From Serripes groenlandicus (taxonomy: Eukaryota; Mollusca; Bivalvia; Cardiida; Cardiidae), in NCBI GenBank assembly GCA_031761405.1, contig JASEVX010000013.1, positions 56,065,298 through 56,129,297 on the forward strand: 64,000 nt of DNA, in the 5' to 3' direction. The number at the start of each line of letters is the position of its first letter. Position 1 is the stretch's first letter. The translations under genes were made by a program, and so were the position numbers. Positions 49,459-59,875 of the stretch are shown here, in pieces. The notes under the pieces were generated by a model. The model searched no databases. It was given only the letters and a program-made list of their open reading frames with translations, and was not told where the DNA came from.

Positions 49459-51576
49459 ATGGACACTGCCGATGAAGAATTGTCTAAACGTTTGCATGAA
49501 GTACTTGATGTTATAGGCGCATCTGAGTACTACAGAAAAAAGTTGTGGGAGCTCGCTATGATAAATGAAATATCCTACACGATTGCAAGTCAGTTTTATG
49601 ACAAGACTTCCAACAAAAGATCATTTTATCATGTTGGAAGTTCTTGTGAAGGAACAACTTCACCCGGTTTAGATGCTGATGTTGATATGATAAAATGTGA
49701 CGAAGACTGTCTTGTTGTTGACAAATTAGTTGATGAAAAACAACAGGGAAAGTCTTACTTTTTTTTAATTGATGACGACACCCAACCTGGATATGTTCGT
49801 CTTGCGCTTGTTATGGAAAATTGTCAACCTTTAGTTGGGATGTGCGATGTATCTGAATATAGCCGGTTAACAATCGATGGGAAAGGTATATTATGTAAAA
49901 CACATTCAACATTGATTGGTAATCTACCTAGTACTCGGAACGGTCCAGCGGACACGTTTACGACTGAATACGTTTTTCGCCAAATGGATTTAGTTTATGC
50001 TCTCAGGTGTCAACAGATACCGAGGTCAGCCAATTCCTGGTTACACAGAACACGGAAATACGACTGGCCATCACAGAAACAACTAAAAACAATGGGTTCA
50101 TATGGTTGTTTCTTTGTTGGTGTTGGACATCCTCATAGTAACTTCAAGTCTGTCGAATGGAGAATTTCCTTCTCACTTCAAGAACGTTTCCTCATGTCAA
50201 GTCTGAACGAAACGCAACACAAGTGTTTCATTCTCCTTAAAATGATTAAGAAAAATATCATAGAAGCAAGGATCGGTGAATCTATCTCATCATATCATTG
50301 TAAAACAAGTTTATTTTATACAATTGAAACGTCTCATAGCCAATGGTGGACGGAAAACAAACTTATTATGTGTGTACGGTTGTGTCTTATACGTCTATTA
50401 AGTTGGGTGAAGGCGAAAAATTGTCCAAATTATTTCATTGCGGAAGAGAATATGTTCGATAAGCTCAACCAAAGGACTTTGGAAAATGTAGAGCATGTTT
50501 TAAACGACATTATTAACAGTGGTGTCAAATTTCTATATTCACTTACTTGTGATAATGTAGGGAAACTGCTTAAATCTAAAACGAGTGTTTCTGAACTGGC
50601 CTGTATTCTTGGAAATATGAGCACCATAAAAGTATATCATGATAACGCATATTTAGTCTACTCTGTAAGGAACTATTTCTTTCTTCTCTTATATGAGTCG
50701 TCTAACCCAAATACAGATTTTATGAATGAGACGACGCAACTTTTATCTTTTTTGCACAAGAAGAACAATGTCACAGAACATACTACGAAAGATGTTAGAA
50801 TGACAATTGCCTCTATAATTCCACATATACAAATACAATATCAACAGTGTCTGTTTGCTCAGTATTTATCAATGCGGTCTTTTACAATTCCAAGAGTAAT
50901 ATCAGAAACTAGTGACTGTGACCTTATCTCGTCAAAGTTATATTTAGCATCTTTCTATATTCAATCTGAACAGAATCAAGAGGAGTGTGAACGTATTCTA
51001 GTTTCATGTGAAAACAGTTTAGAACCATATGTGATATCTGTGTGCCCATGCAAAAGTGAAAGATTTTATAATAATCAAGCTCTCTACGAAAAGCTAAAAT
51101 TTACTGACATGTCAAATAAAGACTTCAGGCGAAACTGTACCACAGGCTGTATGATATTTAACCCATATCAGGTCAGTCTTGTCCATAAAGCTCTTCAATA
51201 CGAGATGTTCCGTAATGCGTATACACTATCTGGATCGGAATATGATAGGGTATTGAATCACTGGTTAGATTGGATTTCTGTAGACTCACAAATGTATCTT
51301 TATTTTCTACAGTACTTGCTTTTTTCTAAAACAAAGAAAGTGGTAGAAATAAATATAGCTGCGTGGAAACTATTGGACGTTCTAGAAACGGACCATAATC
51401 TTGGACACAGAGAGACAGGGTTGAACCTTTTTGGATGGATATATTTACAGGAAAAAAAATTACCGACAGCATGGACATATTTTTGTAGATCATGGAAACA
51501 CAAGCCCTTTAAAAATGCAGCTAAATGGCACATGCTAATTGTACTACGTGAACAAATTAAAGGGAAACAGAATTAG
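49459..51576 (+). CDS. Mab-21/cGAS-like nucleotidyltransferase, intact (cGLR candidate, gene 2)
   Basis: Open frame of 705 codons in one exon. Residues 60-77 carry the nucleotidyltransferase signature: G60-S61-S62, E64-G65, then D74-V-D76-M. D177, in the strand QMDLVYAL, matches the third catalytic Asp of cGAS. Residues 230-290 read like the Mab-21 helical lobe (EWRISFSLQER, then Q-x4-F-x-LLK, then SSYHCKTSLFYTIE), followed by WW and the YFIAEENMFDKL block near 325-336. The last 60 residues (GHRETGLNLFGW ... NAAKWHM) resemble a TPR-like extension seen in bivalve members. No cGAS-type zinc ribbon, signal peptide or membrane segment is visible. Enzymes of this family make cyclic or linear nucleotide second messengers on sensing nucleic acid or other ligands in the cytosol; the ligand and product here are unknown. 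The frame is open from 49429, but I start at 49459 because that ATG matches gene 1 and follows a splice-acceptor-like site. A non-enzymatic MAB21-like role is possible but less likely with all three Asp kept. Confidence 0.88.
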   Translation: MDTADEELSKRLHEVLDVIGASEYYRKKLWELAMINEISYTIASQFYDKTSNKRSFYHVGSSCEGTTSPGLDADVDMIKCDEDCLVVDKLVDEKQQGKSYFFLIDDDTQPGYVRLALVMENCQPLVGMCDVSEYSRLTIDGKGILCKTHSTLIGNLPSTRNGPADTFTTEYVFRQMDLVYALRCQQIPRSANSWLHRTRKYDWPSQKQLKTMGSYGCFFVGVGHPHSNFKSVEWRISFSLQERFLMSSLNETQHKCFILLKMIKKNIIEARIGESISSYHCKTSLFYTIETSHSQWWTENKLIMCVRLCLIRLLSWVKAKNCPNYFIAEENMFDKLNQRTLENVEHVLNDIINSGVKFLYSLTCDNVGKLLKSKTSVSELACILGNMSTIKVYHDNAYLVYSVRNYFFLLLYESSNPNTDFMNETTQLLSFLHKKNNVTEHTTKDVRMTIASIIPHIQIQYQQCLFAQYLSMRSFTIPRVISETSDCDLISSKLYLASFYIQSEQNQEECERILVSCENSLEPYVISVCPCKSERFYNNQALYEKLKFTDMSNKDFRRNCTTGCMIFNPYQVSLVHKALQYEMFRNAYTLSGSEYDRVLNHWLDWISVDSQMYLYFLQYLLFSKTKKVVEINIAAWKLLDVLETDHNLGHRETGLNLFGWIYLQEKKLPTAWTYFCRSWKHKPFKNAAKWHMLIVLREQIKGKQN

Positions 51577-51699
51577 CATGATAGAATCGTAATAACGTCA
51601 GAGTGTTTTCATGTATAGGGGTTAAATCTATTTATCGTTGAAGTTAAGATTCATTGTGAAGTGAATGAATAGCGTCGGGCGTTTCAAGGGCAAGTGGTG

Positions 51700-51822
51700 A
51701 GTACTACTGGCGCCTGACAATCTTGAGCGCCAATGAGAGAATGCTAACCCGATAAGATACGAACCTGTGACCTCCCTACTCCGAGACGGACGCTCTTCCA
51801 CTGCAACACTGAGGCGGTCACG
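51700..51822 (-). mobile_element. Family B tRNA-derived SINE, shortened
   Basis: Minus-strand head GTGACCGCCTCAGTGTTGCA, GGAAGAGCGTCCGTCTCGGA, then a decayed B box. Body GGCGCTCAAGATTGTCAGGC. It lies 120 bases after the gene 2 stop. Confidence 0.8.
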
Positions 51823-52530
51823 TGTGCATTCTATATGAACCTCATCTAGAAATATGCGGTCTTATTGACTCACCGGAATGGAATCATATAGAAGATCATT
51901 GGCCTGAAACTGATGGGGCTTTACTGCTTCGCGAAAAGGCGCATCGCGGAAAAAATTACATGTGTATGCACATTGAAGGCTTATTGTTTGCCGAATCGTG
52001 ACTCATGTATAAATTGCGTCTGTGAAGAAAAGGGACTTGCTGAACTACTACTAGTATCGTTCAAACGGTTATTAGACAGAACATCAAATAGAGCTTTCCA
52101 ATGCAAACTACGTGTACGTGTCTTAAAATGGACAGGAAGGCTAGAACACCACTTATGTGCTCGATCATATCCGTACGAGGTCTGTATCTATCAACAGTTT
52201 GTAGGCTCAGTGATGTACGCACGAGGTCGACGTTTATAAATAATAAATGGACTCGACTATTTCCGTTCAAGGTCGGTATATATTAACAGTAATAGACTCG
52301 GAGCTGTCCACCTGACATCGCAAGGTAAAACATTTGGAACATGAGCGATTTCAAACAATCCCAATTTAGGTTTTTCTTCTTTAAGTAGAGGCTCGCATAT
52401 GTCTTCATTACTCGTTGATTCAATTTGCAAATACAGTGCAAGTTTAGATTGTCCATACAAAAACGTAGAAGACAGATGTATAGTGATAGGCCCGTACCGT
52501 CCCGCAAAACTAAAGACGAGACAGACATTC
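51823..52530 (+). repeat. Weak copy of the sequence flanking family B SINEs
   Basis: CTAGAAATATGCGGTCTTAT, GACTCACCGGAATGG and ATCATATAGA match 37060-37115; later parts match loosely. The first AATAAA after gene 2 (about 52239) falls here, far from the stop. Confidence 0.5.
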
Positions 52531-52564
52531 GTAATGACTTATATTAACAATAAGTAAGAATTCA

Positions 52565-52680
52565 ACTAATTACTGACTTTGATCATCGGAAATAATGGAC
52601 GACCAAGCTGTGGTTCTGAATAAGGTCCCTTAATTTGTTAGCCCTTGTCGATTCCCACTGGGCTATGGAGGTTGTTTTCC
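52565..52680 (-). mobile_element. Family C tRNA-derived SINE remnant
   Basis: ATCATCGGAAATAATGG then a degraded head; the right end reads GGGCTATGGAGG in place of the usual GAGCTATCTCGGC complement. Confidence 0.65.
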
Positions 52681-52699
52681 CATTGGCGGTAGAGGAATG

Positions 52700-52805
52700 A
52701 CTCGTGTCGGAAAGAATGTTGACCGAGCTGGTGTTCAACTTCACAATCCCTGCATTAACAGGCCTCGTCCTACCGACTGAGCTACCGGGGCTACCGGGGC
52801 TCGTC
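52700..52805 (-). mobile_element. Meta-type SINE head, minus strand
   Basis: Minus strand: GAGCCCCGGTAGCCCCGGTA (a 10-base doubling) GCTCAGTCGGTAGGACGAGG, then GCTCGGTCAACATTCTTTCC. Only the tRNA-like part and junction remain. Confidence 0.75.
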
Positions 52806-52959
52806 TTACAGACAGAACAAATTATCCCGGGTAATTTCGGGTGATTTTTCAAGATTGATAGTTCAGCTTTTAGTCATTATATTATTGATTGTTTTGGCGT
52901 TTTACACCGTTTTCATCAATGTTTCAGTTATATCACGACGCTTCCTGTGTAAGTTACCA

Positions 52960-53075
52960 GTAATATTGGTCAATTAATCCTGACACCTACCAGACAGCAG
53001 TAGTTCAAGACCCGCTATACTGAGCGCCAGAGAGGGCAGCCATTACTTCCATTGTCAATGTCTTTGGTATTGACC
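52960..53075 (-). mobile_element. Family B SINE body fragment
   Basis: ATTAATCCTGACACCTACCA and ACTGAGCGCCAGAGAGG match the body of 36841-37041; the head is absent. Confidence 0.6.
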
Positions 53076-53186
53076 AATGTCACCTAAATGCATACTTTGG
53101 ACCACTACACTCCAAAATAGGTAGCTATCTATCATATTTTAAGCGAATAGTTATTTTACAGTAATATAGATAGCTGTACAGAGTGA

Positions 53187-53330
53187 GACTGAACTTCACA
53201 ATCCTGAGCGCCAAGTAAGGAAAGTCACATATACTTTTTTTTGTTAAAGTTGTTGGTATTAGAACCCGATAGGGGATCGAACCCTCGGTATCTCACACCA
53301 GAGGGGGACTCATATACATTGGGACAACAA
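53187..53330 (-). mobile_element. Family B tRNA-derived SINE
   Basis: CACAATCCTGAGCGCCAAGT body, then GGGGATCGAACCCTCGG (B box on the reverse strand) and a partial D-arm region. Followed by CGCTAGACGCGACTCGTATG, the flank seen at other family B sites. Confidence 0.75.
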
Positions 53331-53624
53331 ATCGCTAGACGCGACTCGTATGTCCGGCGAAAGGTGGTTTACGTCCGAAGTCGCCAACAAATGGTATTTA
53401 AACAAAAAAGGTTTCTAACTAGACCAATTCAGTTATTCTAACATAAGCAGAGGTTCAAATGTGTCTACACATTTTGTTGCTACATTTAGGATTTCTCAAC
53501 ACGAACGCTGCGAGCACTGGTTAGGTGTCCGAGAAGCAGCGGTCGAACACGATTTATATTTATAATGTTGTATTATATATTATCTGAAACTGAAAACGGG
53601 ACCAAAATTCCGAATTAGAAAGCT

Positions 53625-53740
53625 GATGTGTGCTAATCATTTGAAAGAATGTACGGCAGAGCCGGGGTTCGAAGTGTATCGCCCTAGTCGTACTGATTAT
53701 ACTATCGCTGATCCACAGCGTTTCTCAAGAAGCTAAAACA
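53625..53740 (-). mobile_element. Family C tRNA-derived SINE remnant
   Basis: AGAGCCGGGGTTCGAAG and the flank ACAGCGTTTCTCAAGAAGCT match the copies at 12811 and 19201. Confidence 0.75.
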
Positions 53741-54370
53741 AAGTTGGAATGACCTTGTTTCGAATAGCAATGGGACTTAAATTCTCAAGCACATATGTGT
53801 CGCAACGTCAAGAGTGTTCGTGTATCTATGACGTGAAACGTATAATGATGTCTTATGTTTGATACATGAGTGATTTAATCTTATTTGAAACTCCCAATGA
53901 ACATATATCTTTGTTTCAATTTGAACTTGACAATTAAAGGTATTAATATAACCCTTTATCATATACATCACATTTGTTGATAAACTGTATAAAATCACTA
54001 CAAACAAAAGTTAAATACTGAATTAAACTGAAAAGGCATTGGTGAAAGGAGGTACTGCCTATAAACGTCTGCCTTAGATACATCAACACAGGTCTGCCTG
54101 TGGGAAATGGTGAATCGTTGTGTTCAGCGTTGGTGGTTTCTAGCTCAGATAGTCTGTTGTTATTTACCTTGCACAATGATACAGTGACCATGAATTATTC
54201 GCGGTCTCGTGAGTACATCAATCGGACCTATGCGCCCGACAAAAGGTAAAACAATTGTCTTCTTGAATGGTCATATCACTAAGTATCATTTCTACACCAA
54301 CCCAATAATACTTACAAACGTACCGTATCTATCTATACAATCTTGAGTTATACGCTTGTGTTGAGAAGAA
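53741..54370. other. No gene seen
   Basis: Ends with a single unit of the 46-bp minisatellite (54295-54340). Confidence 0.35.
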
Positions 54371-54372
54371 AT

Positions 54373-54612
54373 TATAGACTGGTGTCTTATCGACAATCTA
54401 CAATTATATAGATGAGGACGACATGGTACCTGTCAAAGAAAGCATACTATAGACTGTTTTCCTATCGGCTATCTACATAGATATTGATTGGAACGAAATG
54501 ATATCAGACCAAGTAATACTATTGACAATCTACATAGCTATAGATGAGGACGACATACTACCAGTCCAAGTTATCATAGACTGGTGTCCAATCTGCACAG
54601 CTATTGACTTAA
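54373..54612. repeat. ~70-bp degenerate tandem repeat
   Basis: ATAGACTGGTGTC, then ACAATCTACATAG, then ATGAGGACGACAT recur three to four times. The same phrases flank the SINE at 27093-27262. Confidence 0.75.
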
Positions 54613-54881
54613 CTCAATTCCCGACCAACCAATAGCATCTGACGGGTTCCTTTTATAAATGATTTATATGTTTAGACTAATGCACAGCAAGAACAAACTT
54701 CGAAGGTTAATCAGAGTCTTCAGTGCTCTTAAATATCCATTGGCTGGGTTTCCTCAAATAGTGTTTATTGTCTTACTCCACTTACATTTAGATTACTTTT
54801 GTTAAAAAAGAGGAATTAAAAACTTATATTAAATAATTAGGTATCTAAATCATCGCATAAAAAAGGCAAATAGTTAAACAT

Positions 54882-55075
54882 AGCCAGCTTGGCCAATCTT
54901 CATTCCGACATTGTACAAAAATCAATGTGATAAACGTTATTCGTCTTCCACAAATGACATTGCTGTATATGTTAAAGGCAGTCAGTTGTTTGGGAAATCT
55001 GTTGTGTGGAGTACTGTTGTGGGAATGCCAGGATTCAAATGGGTGTATTAGCTGATTCACTCTATAAATACAAAT
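54882..55075 (+). mobile_element. Meta-type SINE, 5'-decayed
   Basis: CTTGGCCAATCTTCATTCCG, GTCTTCCACAAATG, GTTGTGTGGAGTACTGTTGT and ATGCCAGG follow the SINE order; the tRNA-like head is lost and the tail decayed. Confidence 0.75.
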
Positions 55076-55149
55076 TTGTTACTTTTACCTGTTTTACATG
55101 AAAACTACTAATTTGTCTAGGATTGAACTATTCCCCGGTCAATAGTATG

Positions 55150-56430
55150 AATTATTCTATACCTACTATAAATCAAAGTATTTGATTGGACGAGAATCAG
55201 TCTCGTGTGATTTAATAAAAATGAATATTTGACTTCTTTTCGCTTTTATTCAAAAATTCAGGTCCAATAGTCCATTTTCGAGTCAATAGTTCATCAGTTA
55301 CATAGCACGCGCGTCTAAAAGGTGACGTTATTGTTTGAAATGACGTCATGCACGTGCATAACCAACATTTTAACGCGCGTGCCATGTAACAGTATACTGC
55401 AATCTTCCTGCATTTACAATAATAATCCTGTTTTTATGTTAGAATATAAATTTATGTAATACACATTTACCAAATTAAAATGATGACAGCAATGTAATAA
55501 ATAAACTTGTTAAAATATGCATTTGTCATGAAGATATATAACAAAACGGCTATTTACTCCTTTTGAGTTCAATGGTGAAAAGCTATTCTTCCAAGTGAAT
55601 GACTATTGACCCGAAATAGAGAACTATTTACCGAGACGAATTCGTCTCGGTAAATACTTCTCGTATTTCGGGTCAATAGTCATTCACTTGGAAGAATAGT
55701 TTTTCACCATTGACCTCAAGAGGAATAAATAGCTGTATACGGTTGTTTCCCTCTTGCGCTACGACGTCATAGTTATGACGTTATATAGTTTCCCTGTATT
55801 CCTTACACAATTGATCAAGTTTTTAATTTTTTGTTAAGATAAACTTTTGATAAAGTAATACAATAGTTATTTCATGGTTATTTGGGTAACAGTCACCTAT
55901 TGGCCTCGGGCAAGAGTTCAGATATCACCCCCACCACCTCGGGACAATAGTATACAGCTATTTACTCCTCTTGAGGTCAATAGTGAAAAACTATTCTTCC
56001 AAGTCAATGACTATTGACCCGAAATAGAGAACTATTGACCGAGACGAAGTCGAGGTCAATAGTTCTCTATTTCGGGTCAATAGTCATTTGCGAGGAAGAA
56101 TAGTTTTTCACCATTGAACTCAAAGGGAGTAAATAGCTGTTTTATTATATATCTTCATGAAAAACGCATAATTTAACTAGTTTATTTATAAAATTATAAC
56201 GCGCGTTAAAATGTTGGTTATGCACGTGCATGACGTCATTTCAAACAATAACGTCATAACAGATGAACTATTGACTCGAAAATGGACTATTGGACCTGAA
56301 TTTTAGAATAAAAGCGAAAAGGAGTCAAATAGTCATTTTTTATTGAATCACACGTGACTGCTTCTCGTCCAATCAAATACTTTGATTCATAGTAGGTATA
56401 TAATAATTTTGACTGTTATCCAAATAACCA
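55150..56430. mobile_element. Foldback element with nested palindromes
   Basis: Outer arms 55150-55570 and 56130-56420 are complements of each other (left: CAAAGTATTTGATTGGACGA, GGTCCAATAGTCCATTTTCG, ATGACGTCATGCACGTGCAT; the right arm reads the reverse). Between them lie two long near-perfect palindromes, centred at 55640/55641 (GACGAATTCGTC, arms of about 95 bases) and near 56046. No coding sequence is present, so this is non-autonomous. A decayed arm fragment lies at 85-180. Confidence 0.92.
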
Positions 56431-56449
56431 TGAAATAACTGTATAATCT

Positions 56450-56510
56450 GAACTGACTACCATGATATAACTGAAAACACCTGAACACGGCATTAACCCA
56501 ACCAATCGAT
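56450..56510 (+). mobile_element. Meta-type SINE 3' end fragment
   Basis: AACTGACTACCATGATATAA, ACACGGCATTAACCC and CCAATCGATTGC resemble the SINE 3' domain and tail. Confidence 0.6.
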
Positions 56511-56557
56511 TGCAAAAAATCAGAAGTGGAAGCTCAAGTGGTTAAATTGAAAATGCT

Positions 56558-57114
56558 TTAAAGGGACTGAACACCATAATGGTCCAAAATCGTTATATTT
56601 TATACTTATTCTAATTAATCCAGAATACGTCGATAAATATGTAACGGAATGTTGTAGAAGGTCGTACAAGTCTTGTTTTTCATTATTTCATAGGAAATAA
56701 GCAGTTAAAAAATGTCCTCTCCGTGTTTTTCCGTTTAAAAATACCATGGAATTTCCTCTTGCTCATTTGAATTTGTGGATTCAATTCGGCATTCTCTAAC
56801 ACTGTCGACTCATTACATTCATGTATGTGTGAGTGTAAGGAACAACAACTCTGGGAAGGAGATTGTCAATTCGGTTGTAGTGATCACGTGATAAATATAC
56901 AGCGATATTTTTAGATTTACTGGGTTACTAACCCAGTAGATTATACAATGCAAAATAACGAAAAATCTCCGCAATATTAATAGTGTACATATATTGTAGT
57001 ACATCAGTCAGCAAAGCTCAATGCCGTACATGCAAAAACATCAAGGGAATAGCAATTTTTAACAATTTTCTTTTTTTTTCGTTTTTTTCTCATATGGGAT
57101 TCAGTCCCTTTTAA
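56558..57114. mobile_element. MITE-like element with TTAA ends
   Basis: Left end TTAAAGGGACTGA, right end TCAGTCCCTTTTAA: inverted ends of about 11-12 bases, with TTAA at each outer edge as in piggyBac-type insertions. The 557-bp interior has no credible coding frame. Assignment to a superfamily is inference from the TTAA alone. Confidence 0.6.
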
Positions 57115-57147
57115 GAAAGTTCAGCGATATTTCTTATGGATCCGTTG

Positions 57148-57316
57148 ATTATCGTCTTAAAACCGGTACCAATCGTATTAAGATGAAAACTAATCTTCGT
57201 GTTACAGAGTTCCACCCCTGTTGTATTGATCTTAACAATTGTCCATTCAAGCGAAGGGTAAATCAAATAAACCATTCAAATGATAACATATTATATACGT
57301 CGGTGTATTTGCATAA
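57148..57316 (+). repeat. Dispersed repeat D, left part (split copy)
   Basis: AAACCGGTACCAATCGTATT, CCTGTTGTATTGATCTTA and GTCGGTGTATTTGCATAA, then broken by the LINE fragment. Continues at 58606. Confidence 0.85.
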
Positions 57317-58605
57317 TAGACATAGACATAGACATATTTTATTTGGTAATTAAGGCCTCCGGCCCAAAATACAACATGTAAATACATCAAATAGACTGAA
57401 GCAAACAATCAATATTGGTGGTATTCAAATAAAGATATACATTTTTAAGCTTTTATGATTAAACAAATATAGTTTAGCATAATAAGTTGTAAATGAAAAT
57501 ATATTTATAGTTATAGTTTTTAAACATTTCAATATATTTATAGTTATAGTTTTTAAACATTTCAATATAGTAACAGATATTTGGTTGATATTGAAAATAA
57601 TTGCTTGAAACAGATATCAGTATCGTATTTAACTGAATGCATTATTCAATGGTATTTACATAACAAATTTAACTTATCTACAGTGTGTATACAAATTACG
57701 AATTCTTGTATAAGTTCTAATATTATAAATCAAGAGTTCCCTTTCTTCTTGCAAATGCATTAAATAAGAATCGAGCAATACTGAATAAACTCTTTTCATC
57801 CTTTAAACTTATAATTATGTAAAACATGTTAAGAGATCTATTATTTAACCAGTTAGGTTTAAAGAAAGTTTGTCTAAGCATTTCATATTCATTACATTCA
57901 AAGAAGAAATAAAACTCATCTTCGACTTCATAAATATTATTTTTTATACATAAATGACGAAATCTTAAATCTCTGTCTATTGATGAATACCTGCCCTTTT
58001 CAATCATTAGAATATGGCTCGAGCAACGAAAATTTGTTAAAGTTTTTCTTAAAATATAGGACAAATCAATATCTAAATATGGTTCGGAGTAAAGATGATA
58101 TTTAAAATGTTTATAATGTAATGCCTTGGATGAATCCTTCAAACCTGAGTTCCATCTTTGTAAATAACAATCTTTAATGCGTGTCTTAAAAAAATTGTAT
58201 AAAGTTTGATTCATTTCCAACTTCTTGAGCAATCCAAATATAACCAAAACCGTACGTAAATAATATTTCTTTATTATTACTAGCCCAAGTTCTTCTACCA
58301 GCCTCATCAAATTGTTTTAGCATATTATAACATTGTTTAGGATATCTATGGTTTTCCATACGTAATATTTTTAACCAAAACTTAAGACAATTTGGAATAT
58401 AAGTTATACATAGAGGTAATTTACCACATTCTCCTAAAGCTAAATTATCAGAATGTGTTTTCTGATAAATTACAATATTATTTACAAATTGATTTGAACT
58501 TTTTCGATTTGTTCAACATATTTATAACCCCAAATTTCAGAACGATAAAAAAGTATAGGTTTAACCATTGCATCAACAACTTTAAACATATCTACGGAAT
58601 TTAAA
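57317..58605 (-). mobile_element. 5'-truncated LINE, 3' end of reverse-transcriptase ORF
   Basis: Minus-strand frame 58310-57723 (195 codons) holds LRKTLTNFRCSSHILMIEKG, RFRHLCIKNNIYEVEDEFYF and FFECNEYEMLR, the C-terminal pattern of ORF2 in bivalve non-LTR elements. Broken frames up to 58605 continue the pattern (KPILFYRSEIWGYKYVEQIE; IPNCLKFWLKILRMENHRYP across frame breaks). The 3' UTR holds TGGGCCGGAGGCCTTAATTA and ends in a repeated ATGTCT tail at 57317. CATAA flanks it at 57312-57316 and 58606-58610. The catalytic RT core is absent, so the element is dead. Confidence 0.9.
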
Positions 58606-59110
58606 CATAAATATAAACTATTGAATCTACAACAGTCGATGGATGTTCGGATACTTCCAACATTGCATCTACACCAGCTTGTATGTTACTATATCATAGG
58701 TTGGTGACGGTTTTGAGCCCGGCTTATGTAACGGTTTTTGACAAAAACACTCTAGATAGCGACAATTCTGATATCAATAGGAATACGCCAGTTATAACAA
58801 TAAATGGAATCAAAACTGTTTGCCAAAAGAAGGGTGAGTTAATTTGTCGAAGATAATATTGCGTACTCAGGTTTAGGCTCCACAATGAAAACTATATTAT
58901 TAATACACCAGTATTGTATGAAGCCAACTGCATATGGTTTGATGGTCAAAATAGGCATTTAAAAATCAAATGCATATCTATATATATATTTGCCAGAGTT
59001 ATTCAGTACGTGACTGCGTACGTCTTTCAGAAACGTGGATATTGTGTATACACAATTAATTTGCATGATATAGAGATAAACACGCCATTGTTAAACTATA
59101 TTTTTATATG
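58606..59110 (+). repeat. Dispersed repeat D, right part (split copy)
   Basis: Resumes with ACTATTGAATC, then GGTTTTGAGCCCGGCTTATG, AGGAATACGCCAGT and CAGTACGTGACTGCGTACGT, matching 27838 onward. Confidence 0.85.
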
Positions 59111-59750
59111 GGTCTAACTATACCAAAAAGTATACAAGGACAAAGTACAATACAATTAATCTTCATATATAACATTCCTCTACTCCAGATTTAAACTCGC
59201 TATTAACAGCTGACAGTTTGTATATGTATAATGTCTCATTTCATGACTAGATACATACTCGTAGTTCTTAAAAGTGTGTTATTCCTTACAAGTTCTTGCA
59301 ATGAAGTTCCAGCTTGAATAAAGTATTCTACTTTTTTAACTTTTAAATGTTATAATTTATTATTTCTACTGTCACAATAAATGATACTTTTGACACCCTA
59401 GATAGACAATCGATTTTAACACAAACTACAAAAGTATGTTAGTCAAAACAGAGAGTCCCACCATGAAACAATGTATCCATGATTCGATTGGTTTGAACAA
59501 ATGGTTTATTTAAAAAAAATGCAATGAACATCGATGCCCTAAACTAGCAGTGTGTTACAACGAGTGGATGCATTCATTATAATGTTACGATTGACTAATC
59601 ATTGCTCTATGTTATATCCTATTACTCTTAGTCCTATGGCAAATATACATTCGGTCATTGCTTGTGAACAACAATGCATCCTAGCCTCACTGTAGCATAA
59701 CAATTTAGTGTAGTCACAAGAAATCTGACATTTGAAAGTTTAGTGATCAA
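59111..59750. other. No gene seen
   Basis: AT-rich; no repeat or credible frame. Confidence 0.4.
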
Positions 59751-59751
59751 T

Positions 59752-59875
59752 CCCAAATCCTGAAAATATTCATAAACCTGGAAATTACCACAAATCCTGA
59801 AAATAATCACAAGCCCTGAAAAATAAAAAATTCTGAAAATAATCAGAAATCCTGAAAAAAAATCACAATTCCTTA
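59752..59875. repeat. ~24-bp tandem repeat
   Basis: About five units around CACAAATCCTGAAAATAAT. Confidence 0.85.
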
